A stretch of DNA of 64,000 bases. It comes from Paenibacillus tengchongensis. GTDB taxonomy: Bacteria; Bacillota; Bacilli; Paenibacillales; Paenibacillaceae. This document shows, piece by piece, positions 35,183 through 45,434 of this stretch. The translations under genes were made by a program, and so were the position numbers. The DNA lies in the NCBI RefSeq assembly GCF_008973665.1, contig NZ_WACP01000009.1, positions 62,001 through 126,000 on the forward strand. The letters run 5' to 3'. The notes under the pieces are model-generated. The model was not told where the DNA came from. It saw only the letters and a list, made by a program, of their open reading frames with translations, and made no database searches. Within the stretch, counting starts at the first letter, position 1. Each line of letters opens with the position of its first letter.

Positions 35183-35755
35183 ATGAAAAAATCAATGTGT
35201 CTGTTGCTGGTACTGCTGCTGCTGACAAGCTGCGGTATCGCCAATAAAGAGTCATCACCCTCTCCTCAGGATAATCAGACGGCGGGAGAAATAACCACCC
35301 GGGGAACCGGTGAAATGCGGCAGTTGACAAACGAAGGCGAGGATCAGGTAAATACCGCCCCGCAGTACTCGGAGGCTCAGGAGGTACGGGAGGTACAGGA
35401 TAACAGTGATCTTGCGTTAAAAGACCATTTCGAGCAGCTTGCGGCACGAGTGACCGGCGTCCAGGGTGCCCACTGTGTCGTCATGAACAATGTGGCTGTA
35501 GTAGGAATTGACGTGGACGGCGCACTGGACCGCTCGCGGGTCGGCACAATCAAATATTCAGTGGCCGAGGCGATCCGCAAAGACCCCCGCGGTGTACGGA
35601 CCCTGGTAACGGCTGATGTCGATCTCTCCAGCCGGCTGGCCGATATGGGCCGTCATATTTCCCAGGGGCGTCCGGTATCCGGCTTCGCTGCGGAAATGGC
35701 CGACATCATCGGCCGGATCGTGCCGCAGCTGCCGGAAAATATCCCCACAAAGTAA
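35183..35755 (+). CDS. ylaJ: YhcN/YlaJ family sporulation lipoprotein
   Basis: Lipoprotein of 190 residues with the lipobox LTSC (cysteine at residue 17), a polar linker and a C-terminal YhcN/YlaJ domain (LAARVTGVQGAHCVVMNNVAVVG, then a repeat-like VADVDLSSRLADM region). Members are spore inner-membrane or coat-associated and affect germination; the exact role is unknown. AAAGGAG precedes the ATG. A shared bidirectional terminator follows it. Confidence 0.85.
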   Translation: MKKSMCLLLVLLLLTSCGIANKESSPSPQDNQTAGEITTRGTGEMRQLTNEGEDQVNTAPQYSEAQEVREVQDNSDLALKDHFEQLAARVTGVQGAHCVVMNNVAVVGIDVDGALDRSRVGTIKYSVAEAIRKDPRGVRTLVTADVDLSSRLADMGRHISQGRPVSGFAAEMADIIGRIVPQLPENIPTK

Positions 35756-35791
35756 AGCGAAGCTTCTGAAGAATAGGTCCCCAAAGACCAG

Positions 35792-35825
35792 AAAAAGCCC
35801 AGTGATATGATCACTAGGCTTTTTT
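35792..35825. terminator. Shared bidirectional terminator
   Basis: AAAAAGCCCAGTGAT, loop ATG, ATCACTAGGCTTTTTT: one mismatch in the stem, A run on one side and T run on the other. It serves both convergent genes, and the stop codon of the minus-strand gene (35814-35816) lies inside the stem. Confidence 0.85.
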
Positions 35826-36266
35826 CATGGCGGCAAACACTTGTCCGTCCAGCTTTTCAGCCGCACGGGCATCGTATACCTTGGCATATTTCGGGGCGGA
35901 TTCCAGCGCCGCGCCATAGAAAAGCGCATTGCGGACCGCTTCTATCTCCACATCGAAGCAGCACATCTTGAAAGGTACATCCTCCAGCGGATCCTGCCTT
36001 ACGGCCGCACGGCCGTTGATGGCATACACGGTATTCCCGCCGAAGACGGTTACCGTAATTAACGGATTGGCCTTAATGTTGTTCACCAGTCTGGAACGAT
36101 GGTCAATCGCCAGACGCAGGGTAGAAGGGCTAACCGCGTAAATCCAGGATACGGCCGTAGATGTCGGCCCTCCCGTTTCCGCGTCGACCGTGTTTAGCAG
36201 GACAAACGTTTCGGTTTGCAGCATGGACAGCAGAGATTCATTGAGCTGAGCAACGGCTTCGGACAT
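35814..36266 (-). CDS. Pyridoxamine-phosphate-oxidase-fold protein
   Basis: A 150-residue protein with the split-barrel flavin-binding fold of the PNPOx family (pattern NTVDAETGGPTSTAVSWIYAV, then IDHRSRLVNNIKANPLITVTVF). The family includes flavin and F420 oxidoreductases and haem-degrading proteins; the ligand cannot be named here. A longer frame reaches 36293, but ATG 36266 has a GGGGGG stretch upstream and is more usual. It is followed by a terminator that overlaps its stop. Confidence 0.78.
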   Translation of the reverse strand: MSEAVAQLNESLLSMLQTETFVLLNTVDAETGGPTSTAVSWIYAVSPSTLRLAIDHRSRLVNNIKANPLITVTVFGGNTVYAINGRAAVRQDPLEDVPFKMCCFDVEIEAVRNALFYGAALESAPKYAKVYDARAAEKLDGQVFAAMKKA

Positions 36267-36338
36267 AGGTACAGCCCCCCTGTTGTAGAGCATAATGCGT
36301 TCGATTAACTATATTATAGCATAACGCAAAACTTGCAT

Positions 36339-37406
36339 TCAATTTGCTCCGGAAATCGTGCTCTGCAGGCTTTCCTTGGCTGCCTCCAGTTCTTTGTCGT
36401 TAATATATACATATGGACTTCGCCACGTTCCGGTCACTGGGACAAAAATCACGTTGTCTCGCGTAATTTTCCAATACGTGGAGATCAGACTTTTAATTTG
36501 CGCCTTCTCGATATCGGTCTCCATATTGTTTGATACCGCATCGAGCACACGGCCGATCTTGAGTACCCCGCCCAGCGATTGCATCCGGTCAAGCAGCGAA
36601 TTCAGCACTTCATTCTGCCGTTTGTTGCGGTCGAAGTCGTCGGACCCTTCCGTCTTGGGACTGCAATTGGATTTGCGGTAACGCACATAGTCCAGCGCAT
36701 CATCTCCATCCAGTGTGGCCGGGCCTTTGGTCAGATTAATATCCGTACCGTCTACACTGTCCGTATAACACATGTCCTGGCTGATGTTGACGTCTACCCC
36801 GCCAAGCTCATCGACAATGTCGCGGAAGCCCTGGAAATCCAGCACCGTGACGTAGTCGATATCGACATCCAGATATTTGCCCATAAATGTCTTCATCTCA
36901 TCTTCGGCGGTGATGCCGGAGCTATCCTCTTTGCCTTTAAAACGTGAATAAAAGGCATTGATCTTCGTCTTCTTATACCCGCTCAGCTCCACGTAAGTAT
37001 CACGCGGCAGCGAGACGACCGTGGCCGACTGGGCCGCAGGATTCATAGACACCACCATAATGACATCCGTCAGATTGGAAGGATGCTCCGGACGGTTGTC
37101 TGTGCCAAGCAGCAGCATCGTAATCGGCTTCGTCGAAGCCATCATGCCTTCCTCGACCGGCTGGTCGATGCCGACACCGCGTTTCTCTAGCAGCCAGTAC
37201 AGGTAACCCGCATATGCCGCTACCGCCAGAAAGGCAAGCAGCACAAGAATAAGAACCAGACGGAACAACCTTGCGGCCAGACTTCTTTTCTTCTTCGTTT
37301 TCTTAGGCTTTCCCTTTGCGGGAGGGACCGTATTCGCGGAATTTCTGCGCTGTGTCTGCGGTCCGCTTGTTCTCCTAGGAGGTAAACTGTCATTGCCTCT
37401 ACTCAT
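36339..37406 (-). CDS. LytR-CpsA-Psr (LCP) cell-wall ligase
   Basis: Membrane-anchored enzyme of 355 residues that transfers anionic glycopolymers such as teichoic acid from lipid carrier to peptidoglycan. A basic proline-rich cytoplasmic tail (1-45) precedes one membrane segment (LVLILVLLAFLAVAAYAGYLY). The LCP domain has the conserved LLLGTDNRP (near residue 99), SLPRDTYVEL (near 132), INAFYSRF (near 149) and the arginines of YVRYRK and FDRNKRQNEVL (near 240-270). Bacillales carry several paralogues (TagT/U/V), so no symbol is given. It is transcribed alone. Confidence 0.93.
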   Translation of the reverse strand: MSRGNDSLPPRRTSGPQTQRRNSANTVPPAKGKPKKTKKKRSLAARLFRLVLILVLLAFLAVAAYAGYLYWLLEKRGVGIDQPVEEGMMASTKPITMLLLGTDNRPEHPSNLTDVIMVVSMNPAAQSATVVSLPRDTYVELSGYKKTKINAFYSRFKGKEDSSGITAEDEMKTFMGKYLDVDIDYVTVLDFQGFRDIVDELGGVDVNISQDMCYTDSVDGTDINLTKGPATLDGDDALDYVRYRKSNCSPKTEGSDDFDRNKRQNEVLNSLLDRMQSLGGVLKIGRVLDAVSNNMETDIEKAQIKSLISTYWKITRDNVIFVPVTGTWRSPYVYINDKELEAAKESLQSTISGAN

Positions 37407-37539
37407 AATCAGAACGTTCCTTTTTTCGTTGTTGGTTGCCGGATTCAGCAGATAATCTACATGAATAGACGGTCTTCAGCCGTAAAAGTTGCGCTCCACC
37501 GGATAACCTTGCCAGTGGCACAGCTTCATCAGCACAAAG

Positions 37540-37571
37540 CAAAAGCCGCCGAAAACCATCGTTCGGCGGCT
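37540..37571 (-). terminator. typA terminator
   Basis: AGCCGCCGAA (37544-37553), 8-base loop, TTCGGCGGCT (37562-37571); on the minus strand it is followed by TTTGCTTTG. It begins 14 bases after the typA stop codon. Confidence 0.8.
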
Positions 37572-37584
37572 CTTATAGCGGATA

Positions 37585-39429
<1,845 letters not shown>

Positions 39430-39546
39430 GATTTGTATCCAAATCCTCTCATTTATCAAATGTAAAATGTTCAAATTCTTAACATGTCTCGGCAATCTCA
39501 CAAAAGAAGCGCCAGGCAGAAAGCCGACGCTCCAACATTTCTTAAT

Positions 39547-39574
39547 TTTATAGTGAAAGCACCATGAAAAGCAA
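39547..39574 (-). promoter_or_regulatory. Candidate typA promoter
   Basis: On the minus strand TTGCTT (39574-39569), 16-base spacer, TATAAA (39552-39547). It lies 118 bases upstream of the chosen start, inside the open frame that extends past it, and so supports that start. Confidence 0.5.
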
Positions 39575-39659
39575 GTCTTTTTATGAAAAAAGCACTTCCA
39601 TTTACGTGCAGACTGTGAAAATCCTGCAGGAGCCTCCGCAATGCAAACTTCCCGGTTCA

Positions 39660-40169
39660 TTACCCTCTTCCGTTCCATAGCCGGCTGCTGCGTGATCTGC
39701 CCCGTCCGGCGATGATCCATACTCCGCCGAGGACCAGCAGAATTCCGAGTACATAAAGCGCTCCTGTACCCATCACGCTGAAGAAGAGCAGAACGAGGCT
39801 CAGGATACCCAGGACGATCCCTGCTATGGCCACTGCTCCGCTGCGGGGGGTATAGAAGGCATACTCATAAAGTCCTACCGCAAGGCCCAGCAGCAGCACA
39901 GGCCATAAATGGGCCATAACCCCCCAGCCCCATGTATTGCAGAAGCCGAACAGCAAGCCGTATACGACCAGGATTCCGCCGGGAATTAGCACGGATGCCG
40001 GAGCGCGGCGGGTGAAGAACAGCACATGCAGCAGCAGTCCCGGTATCAGCAGAACCAGCGGCCAGAGGGTCCGTCCAAGAAATCCGAACACCCCAAGCTT
40101 GCCGAGAAAGATCAATAATCCCGCAGCAACTATGAACACGCCGAGCTTTATGTCATTTTTGGAAGACAT
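39660..40169 (-). CDS. Hypothetical polytopic membrane protein
   Basis: A 169-residue protein with about six hydrophobic segments, short Gly- and Trp-containing loops (LGKLGVFGFLGRTLWPLVLL) and a basic C terminus. This resembles the membrane part of LiaF-like or DUF5668 proteins, but no extracytoplasmic domain is present. Function not recognised. ATG sits directly behind GGGGGAAGG. Flanked by typA upstream region and a terC gene, each with separate signals. Confidence 0.7.
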   Translation of the reverse strand: MSSKNDIKLGVFIVAAGLLIFLGKLGVFGFLGRTLWPLVLLIPGLLLHVLFFTRRAPASVLIPGGILVVYGLLFGFCNTWGWGVMAHLWPVLLLGLAVGLYEYAFYTPRSGAVAIAGIVLGILSLVLLFFSVMGTGALYVLGILLVLGGVWIIAGRGRSRSSRLWNGRG

Positions 40170-40320
40170 CCTTCCCCCATCCCTTCAACAATCGCATCAT
40201 TTCCCCGGATATATTGTCTTGCGGCAATTTCCCGGGAAACGTCAGCCTATTCTTGCTTATAGTTTAGCGGAAAAAGCCATTAAAATCCATTGCGTCCGCA
40301 GCGAATTTAAGCATCCGATA

Positions 40321-40364
40321 AAAAAGAGCCGCGCAGGAAGCCGGAATCCGGGACTTCCGCACAG
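40321..40364 (-). terminator. terC terminator
   Basis: On the minus strand GCTGTGCGGAAG pairs with CTTCCTGCGCGGC (one bulge) and is followed by six T. It lies 25 bases after the TerC stop. Confidence 0.65.
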
Positions 40365-40388
40365 CCATACTCCAAGTATAGCCAGGAT

Positions 40389-41048
40389 CTACTCCGCCGA
40401 TACAAACCGCCGTTTGACCGCTCCCGACACCATCACGATAACCCCCAGCAGCAGCGGCAAGGCAGTATGCAGGGAAGGCAGGACCAAGGAAATCAGCGGC
40501 CCGAACTTATCATCCTGCAGCAGCATCTTGCCGGCGGTGAACGCCAGAATATATGCGCCGATATAGATGAGCACCGGGAACCGGTGCAGCCAGCTGACGA
40601 TGATGCCGCTGCCCCAGACGACAATCGGTATGCTGAGGGCGATCCCGATCACAATAAGCGCCAGATCCCCCTGAGCCAGTCCGGCGATCGCCAGCACATT
40701 GTCCAGGCTCATAATGAAGTCTGCTACCAGAATCGTCCGCACCGCCTTCCAGACACTGGTGCTTTCCTCCACGCGCATTTCTTCCTCATCCTCTAGCAGC
40801 AGCTTAAAGGCGATCCAGAGCAGCAGCAGGCCTCCGCCGGCTTCAATATAAGGCACCTTCAGCAGCAGTACCGCGACAAAAGTCAGCAGGCAGCGCAGCC
40901 CCACCGCTCCCGCCGCGCCCCACCAGACGGCAGTCCGCCGGTTCTCCGGCGGAAGATTCTTGCTGGCCATCGCAATGACCATGGCGTTATCCCCGCTCAG
41001 CACAAGATTGATCATCAGGATTTGACCAAGCAGCAACAAAGAATCCAT
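40389..41048 (-). CDS. TerC family membrane protein (first copy)
   Basis: Integral membrane protein of 219 residues of the TerC family, several members of which export manganese or support metal loading of exoenzymes. Seven hydrophobic segments are visible, with the paired acidic motifs NLVLSGDNAMVIAM (near residue 16) and SLDNVLAIAGLAQGD (near 127). ATG 41048 has GGGGAGG nine bases upstream; a longer frame reaches 41183. It is divergent from a second TerC gene 171 bases away. B. subtilis relatives are YceF, YkoY and YjbE. Confidence 0.88.
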   Translation of the reverse strand: MDSLLLLGQILMINLVLSGDNAMVIAMASKNLPPENRRTAVWWGAAGAVGLRCLLTFVAVLLLKVPYIEAGGGLLLLWIAFKLLLEDEEEMRVEESTSVWKAVRTILVADFIMSLDNVLAIAGLAQGDLALIVIGIALSIPIVVWGSGIIVSWLHRFPVLIYIGAYILAFTAGKMLLQDDKFGPLISLVLPSLHTALPLLLGVIVMVSGAVKRRFVSAE

Positions 41049-41070
41049 ATATCTTAACCTCCCCGAACTG

Positions 41071-41084
41071 CATGTAATTACATG
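41071..41084. promoter_or_regulatory. Palindrome between two terC genes
   Basis: Perfect 14-base palindrome CATGTAATTACATG in the short region between the two divergent terC genes, 23 bases upstream of the minus-strand start. It could be a shared operator; this is inference. No yybP-ykoY manganese riboswitch was seen. Confidence 0.4.
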
Positions 41085-41219
41085 TATGTCCAAGGCGGGC
41101 GAGCTATGCGTCCTGTCCAACTTTTTTTGCGGGAGGATGCATGGGCGGGGCTGTTTTTGCGTATACAAAACTAGACATAACAAACCATTGTGCCATTAAC
41201 CTGTAGGAGTGACCACATC

Positions 41220-41918
41220 TTGAATGATATGCTGACGGCGTTTGTCCTGCCGCTCGTCAATATTATATTCCTTGACCTGATCCTGGCCGGGGACAATGCC
41301 ATCGTTATCGGGCTGGCTGCACGGAATCTGCGGGGCCCCATGCAGCGTAAAGCGATTCTGCTCGGCACCGGCGGAGCCATCGTGCTGCGGATTATCGCCA
41401 CTGTCCTGGTCGTCTGGCTGCTAAAGGTGCCCTGGCTGATGTTGTTCGGGGGACTGCTGCTCCTTCTGATCGCCTACAAGCTGCTCGCCGGTGAGGAGGA
41501 GGACCCCGATATCGACGCAGGTAAGACGCTGTGGAGTGCAGTGCGCACCATTATAGTCGCCGATGCCGCTATGGGTCTGGACAATGTAATCGCCATCGCC
41601 GGAGCCTCGAACCACAATATTACGCTCGTTGTCACAGGTCTTTTGATCAGCGTGCCGATCGTCGTCTGGGGCAGTACACTCTTCATCCGACTGATCGGCC
41701 GTTTCCCCTGGATTATCTATCTGGGTTCAGCTGTCCTCGGCTATACCGCAACAAGCATGATTACCGGCGAAAAGCGGCTGGAGCCGTTCTTCGCAGAGCA
41801 TCCGCTGCTGCGGGCGCTGCTGCCAGTCATTGTCATTGCCGCTATCCTTGCAGCCGGACACCGGAAGCGCCTGAGCAGGCAGCGCGGCAGGACTCCACAA
41901 GGCGGGGCTTCGCATTAG
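41220..41918 (+). CDS. TerC family membrane protein (second copy)
   Basis: Second TerC-family protein, 232 residues and seven hydrophobic segments, with IFLDLILAGDNAIVIGLAARN (first acidic motif) and AAMGLDNVIAIAGASNHN (second). It shares the same motif layout as its divergent neighbour but differs clearly in sequence. The start is probably TTG 41220, ten bases after AGGAG; an ATG three codons later is the alternative. The tail is basic. Probable metal-ion export; the substrate is not certain. Confidence 0.87.
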   Translation: MNDMLTAFVLPLVNIIFLDLILAGDNAIVIGLAARNLRGPMQRKAILLGTGGAIVLRIIATVLVVWLLKVPWLMLFGGLLLLLIAYKLLAGEEEDPDIDAGKTLWSAVRTIIVADAAMGLDNVIAIAGASNHNITLVVTGLLISVPIVVWGSTLFIRLIGRFPWIIYLGSAVLGYTATSMITGEKRLEPFFAEHPLLRALLPVIVIAAILAAGHRKRLSRQRGRTPQGGASH

Positions 41919-41931
41919 GACTGATTACAAA

Positions 41932-41971
41932 AAGGAGCGGAAGCAGCCCGTACAGGACGCTTCCGCTCCTT
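41932..41971 (-). terminator. thiI terminator
   Basis: AAGGAGCGGAAGC (41932-41944) and GCTTCCGCTCCTT (41959-41971), a 13-base perfect stem, with a T run on the minus strand. It lies just after the thiI stop and may also act on the convergent terC transcript. Confidence 0.8.
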
Positions 41972-41991
41972 GCTCATGCGTAAACCGGTTG

Positions 41992-43269
41992 CTAGAACCA
42001 CTCTTCCTGCAGTCCGGCTTCCATCGCAGCTCCGTCGCTTGGCCGCTCGTTGCCGTACGGCGTAATCAGCACCGTCTCCGTTCCTTCCAGCGCCGCGTCC
42101 AGCCGCTCGTTATATCCGGGCAGCGTCGCTTCAATCCGCTCCAGAATCCGCAGATTCGGATTGGTTGTGGGCGATTTCGGTACAAACAGCGTGCAGCAAT
42201 CCTCATAAGGCAAAATAGACAGCTCATACGTGCCGATCCGTTTGGACAAGTCGATAATCTCGCTCTTGTCCATCATCACCAGGGGACGAAGGAGCGGCAG
42301 TTCTGTTGTACGTCCGATGGCGTTCATGCTGGACAAGGTCTGGCTGGCGACCTGGCCGAGGCTGTCGCCTGTCACCAGCGCCAGCGCACCCTCGCGCTCG
42401 GCCAGCTTCGTGGCAATCCGCAGCATAGCACGGCGCATCAGCGTAATCATCAGATTATCCTGGCCGATGCCGGTAAACGCGGTCTGCACCTCCGTGAACG
42501 GCACTAGATGCAGCTTAATGCCTCCGGAATACCGTGAGAGCACGCGGGCCAGATCAACAACCTTCTGGCGGGCCAGCTCGCTCGTGTACGGAAAGCTGTA
42601 GAAATGGATACACTCCACTTCAAGCCCCCGGCGCATGGAGGACCAGCCGGCGACGGGGCTGTCGATACCGCCTGACAGCAGCAGCATGGCTTTGCCGCTT
42701 GTACCGAGCGGAAACCCTCCTACGCCGGCGATGTTCTCGCAGAAGATCAGGGTCTGCGTCTCGCGGACCTCCACCTTCAGCTCCAGCTGCGGCGCTTTCA
42801 CATCGACAAGGAGGCCGGGGTATCCCTGCAGCAGCGGCGTTGATACCAGCTTGTTGAGCTCGAGCGAGCCATGCGGGAACGCCTTCCAGACCCGGCGTGC
42901 ATCCACCTTGAAGGTCGTGCCGGGCTCGGGAGCCAGCCGTTCCAGGAATGCGCGGCTCGTCTCCACAATATCCTCCAGGCGGGAAGCGCAAGCCTTAACC
43001 GGACTGATCGAGACGATGCCGAACACATTGCGCAGCGTTTCAGCCAGCGTTTCAGCCGGTTCGCCGTTCAGGGCAACGTACAGGCGTCCGAACTCTTTGC
43101 TGATTTCGGCGCGCGGATAAATCTTCAGCAGCTCCTTCACGTGACGCAGCACACTCTTTTCAAACCGCGCCCGGTTCTTCCCCTTTAGCGTAAATTCTCC
43201 GAAGCGGAGCAGCAGCAGATCGGCGTATGCCAGGCTCTTGGCTGCGCCCGCGGTTGTAACTTCTATCAT
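41992..43269 (-). CDS. thiI: tRNA 4-thiouridine synthase ThiI
   Basis: Transfers sulfur to U8 of tRNA, and in some bacteria to ThiS for thiamine synthesis. The 425-residue product has an N-terminal ferredoxin-like domain (LLLRFGEFTLKGKNRARFE), a THUMP domain, and the PP-loop SGGIDSPVAG (near residue 207). The rhodanese domain of the E. coli enzyme is absent, as usual in Firmicutes, so sulfur must come by another route from the adjacent cysteine desulfurase. The start is six bases after the desulfurase stop. Confidence 0.95.
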   Translation of the reverse strand: MIEVTTAGAAKSLAYADLLLLRFGEFTLKGKNRARFEKSVLRHVKELLKIYPRAEISKEFGRLYVALNGEPAETLAETLRNVFGIVSISPVKACASRLEDIVETSRAFLERLAPEPGTTFKVDARRVWKAFPHGSLELNKLVSTPLLQGYPGLLVDVKAPQLELKVEVRETQTLIFCENIAGVGGFPLGTSGKAMLLLSGGIDSPVAGWSSMRRGLEVECIHFYSFPYTSELARQKVVDLARVLSRYSGGIKLHLVPFTEVQTAFTGIGQDNLMITLMRRAMLRIATKLAEREGALALVTGDSLGQVASQTLSSMNAIGRTTELPLLRPLVMMDKSEIIDLSKRIGTYELSILPYEDCCTLFVPKSPTTNPNLRILERIEATLPGYNERLDAALEGTETVLITPYGNERPSDGAAMEAGLQEEWF

Positions 43270-43275
43270 AGGTTT

Positions 43276-44424
43276 CTAAACGCCCCCTTCGGCAATCTTC
43301 AGTGCGGACTTTGCCGCCAGCAGCGCCTGTTCCAGCTTCTCCACATCCTCCGGTGTATGAATGTCACCGAAGCTGATGCGGATGCCGCCAAGCGCCGCTT
43401 CATTCCCCAGGCCCATGGCCAGCAACACACGGCTGGGCTCGGCATGCCGCGAGGAGCAGGCCGAGCGGGTCGCCACCAGCATACCCAGCTCCTCCAGCTT
43501 GCGGGCCATCACTTCACCCTTCATACCGGGATAAGCAAAGTTTACGATATGCGGAGCACCTTCTTCGCTGCTGTTAACCACAAATTCTGGAATGCCGCGC
43601 AGGAAAGACAGCAGCCGGTCCCGCAGCGGAGTCACCCGGGCTGCGAACGCCTCCCTGGCCTCCCCGCTCATACGCACAGCCTTGGCCGCAGCAACAATGC
43701 CCGGCACATTCTCCGTGCCGGCGCGCAGCCCGCTTTCCTGGGAGCCGCCCGTCAAGAGCGGGGACAGCTCGATCCCGTCCTTGATGACGAGCAGGCCGAC
43801 TCCGCGCGGGCCGCGGATCTTATGCGGCGACAGGCTGTACAGATCAGCCTGCCACTCCCGCAGCCGCGTCTCCAGCTTGCCGTACCCCTGGACGCCATCC
43901 ACATGGAACAGCGTCCGGCGGTTCGCCGCCTTGATCCGCCGGCCAATCTCCGCCAGCGGCTGCACAGAGCCGACTTCATTATTGACATGCATGACGCTGA
44001 CCAGCACCGTGTCCTTCCGGATGGCGGCCGCGATCCGCTCCGGGTCTATAACGCCCCGTCCATCCGGTGCAATGAAGCTGACCTCCCAGCCCAGCTTCTG
44101 CAGCTGCAGGCAGCTGTCATATACCGACGGATGCTCAATCTCCGTAGTTACGATATGGCGGCCGCGCCCCTGATACTGCAGGGCCGCGCCCTTCACCGCC
44201 AGATTGTTGCTTTCCGTCGCGCCGGAGGTGAACCGGATCTCGGACGGCTGGACGCCGAGCGCAGCGGCGCAGACCTCCCTGGCCCGCTGCACCAGCTGCG
44301 CCGTCTCCAGTCCAGCTCGGTACAGTGAGGACGGATTGGCGTAGTGCAGCCGCATAATCTGCTCCACCGTCCGCACCACTTCCTCGTATGGCGGCGCAGC
44401 GGCGGCATAATCCCAATAAAGCAT
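43276..44424 (-). CDS. Cysteine desulfurase (IscS/NifZ-like)
   Basis: PLP enzyme that removes sulfur from cysteine as an enzyme persulfide. The 382-residue product shows the class V aminotransferase features ATESNNLAVKG (near residue 71), the HVDGVQGYGK pocket (near 180), the PLP-lysine segment SLSPHKIRGPRG (near 204) and the mobile loop with catalytic cysteine ATRSACSSRH (near 320). ATG 44424 follows AAAGGAG; a longer frame reaches 44508. Pairing with thiI matches the nifZ-thiI operon of B. subtilis, where it supplies sulfur for tRNA 4-thiouridine. Confidence 0.94.
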   Translation of the reverse strand: MLYWDYAAAAPPYEEVVRTVEQIMRLHYANPSSLYRAGLETAQLVQRAREVCAAALGVQPSEIRFTSGATESNNLAVKGAALQYQGRGRHIVTTEIEHPSVYDSCLQLQKLGWEVSFIAPDGRGVIDPERIAAAIRKDTVLVSVMHVNNEVGSVQPLAEIGRRIKAANRRTLFHVDGVQGYGKLETRLREWQADLYSLSPHKIRGPRGVGLLVIKDGIELSPLLTGGSQESGLRAGTENVPGIVAAAKAVRMSGEAREAFAARVTPLRDRLLSFLRGIPEFVVNSSEEGAPHIVNFAYPGMKGEVMARKLEELGMLVATRSACSSRHAEPSRVLLAMGLGNEAALGGIRISFGDIHTPEDVEKLEQALLAAKSALKIAEGGV

Positions 44425-44472
44425 ATAGTTAAGTTCTCCTTTGTGCTCTTGGCTTCTTCCCGTCAGGGTGAA

Positions 44473-44531
44473 AAAGGACCAAACGGCCCCGCCACCCATG
44501 TGGTCCAAGGTTTCCCCGTTTGATCCCTTTT
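44473..44531 (-). terminator. Terminator between transglycosylase and desulfurase
   Basis: On the minus strand GGATCAAACGG pairs with CCGTTTGGTCC (one wobble) around an inner hairpin and is followed by five T. It ends 49 bases before the desulfurase start, so it either ends the transglycosylase transcript or acts as a leader attenuator. Confidence 0.6.
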
Positions 44532-44532
44532 A

Positions 44533-45249
44533 TTATAACGCGTATTGAGCCCGCGCGCGTTCTATTTTGGCAATATAGGCCTGTGTCTCCTTCGGCAGCA
44601 GCGACAGCTTCTCCATCAGCTCAGCGTCGCTGCTCACGCCCAGCTTGTTCACCCTGCCCGGCCCGGCGTTGTAGGCGGCCAGCGCCATCTTCTCTTCACC
44701 GGCATACCGCTGAAGCTGATAGGATAAATACCGTACGCCGCCGTCGATATTCTGGGCCGGATCAAACGGGTCGGAGACGCCAAGTCCGTTCGCCGTTCCG
44801 TCCATCAGCTGCATCAGCCCTTTGGCGCCCGCCGATGAGACCACATTCGGATTAAACGATGACTCCGTATCGATTACGGCCTTGATCAAATCTACAGACA
44901 CACCGTATTTCGTCCCTGCCGCCTGTATCAGCGCTTCATAATCGGTCGGAATAGTCTGCGTTATTTCCCCGGAAATGGAGGCTTCGTTGCCCGTTCCCGC
45001 AGTTCCGCCAAGCTGCTGCCAGAGCAGGCCTTCCAGATAAGAGCTGTCCAGCGGAGCCAACGCCGACGCCTCGCCGGAACCGCCGCTTGTAGTTTGCAGT
45101 GTGAGCTCCTGCAGCAGCGCTGCAAATTCCGCAGATGAAGACCCGTTAACCTGGCCGGTAGCCTTAGACGGATCTGTGCCGACGGCCGAAGACCGGAGAT
45201 TAATCCATTTCAGTTGCGCGGCCGTACCGGCTACAGAATTAATATCCAT
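44533..45249 (-). CDS. Lytic transglycosylase (SLT domain)
   Basis: Soluble lytic transglycosylase of 238 residues. The C-terminal SLT domain has the catalytic glutamate in AVIDTESSFNPNVVSSAGAKG (near residue 128), GLMQLMDGTA and NIDGGVRYLSYQL, then the ALAAYNAGPGRVNK motif. The N terminus has no signal peptide and is Ser/Gly/Thr rich, as in B. subtilis YjbJ/CwlQ-type enzymes, which leave by a non-classical route. It is monocistronic by its flanking terminators. Confidence 0.9.
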   Translation of the reverse strand: MDINSVAGTAAQLKWINLRSSAVGTDPSKATGQVNGSSSAEFAALLQELTLQTTSGGSGEASALAPLDSSYLEGLLWQQLGGTAGTGNEASISGEITQTIPTDYEALIQAAGTKYGVSVDLIKAVIDTESSFNPNVVSSAGAKGLMQLMDGTANGLGVSDPFDPAQNIDGGVRYLSYQLQRYAGEEKMALAAYNAGPGRVNKLGVSSDAELMEKLSLLPKETQAYIAKIERARAQYAL

Positions 45250-45288
45250 GCCATATGTCCCTCATTTCATGTAATTGCGATATATATC

Positions 45289-45328
45289 TAAGCCGACAAC
45301 AGCAATTTAAAATTTGAAATTCGGCTTA
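45289..45328 (-). promoter_or_regulatory. Inverted repeat upstream of the transglycosylase gene
   Basis: TAAGCCGA (45289-45296) and TCGGCTTA (45321-45328) form an 8-base inverted repeat in a very AT-rich leader. It could be an operator or promoter element. The GCCGA core recalls a sigma-D -10, but no matching TAAA lies 15 bases upstream. Confidence 0.3.
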
Positions 45329-45367
45329 ATTTTACAATTAAATCAACGTTTTTGCTATATGCAGCCA

Positions 45368-45416
45368 TAAAAAAACAGACTTCAGACCCGCAATTTTGGG
45401 TCTGAATGCCTGTTTC
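45368..45416 (-). terminator. Terminator of the DUF4190 gene
   Basis: On the minus strand CAGACCC, loop, GGGTCTG with flanking pairing and a run of seven T, 18 bases past the DUF4190 stop. Confidence 0.8.
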
Positions 45417-45434
45417 TGTTGCGACAAATGCGTT

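Noticed and set aside
41049..41219. Possible yybP-ykoY manganese riboswitch upstream of the terC genes
   Set aside because: The region is too short and the conserved riboswitch segments are absent on both strands.
45250..45367. Sigma-D promoter for the lytic transglycosylase
   Set aside because: GCCGA is present but no TAAA lies 15 bases upstream.
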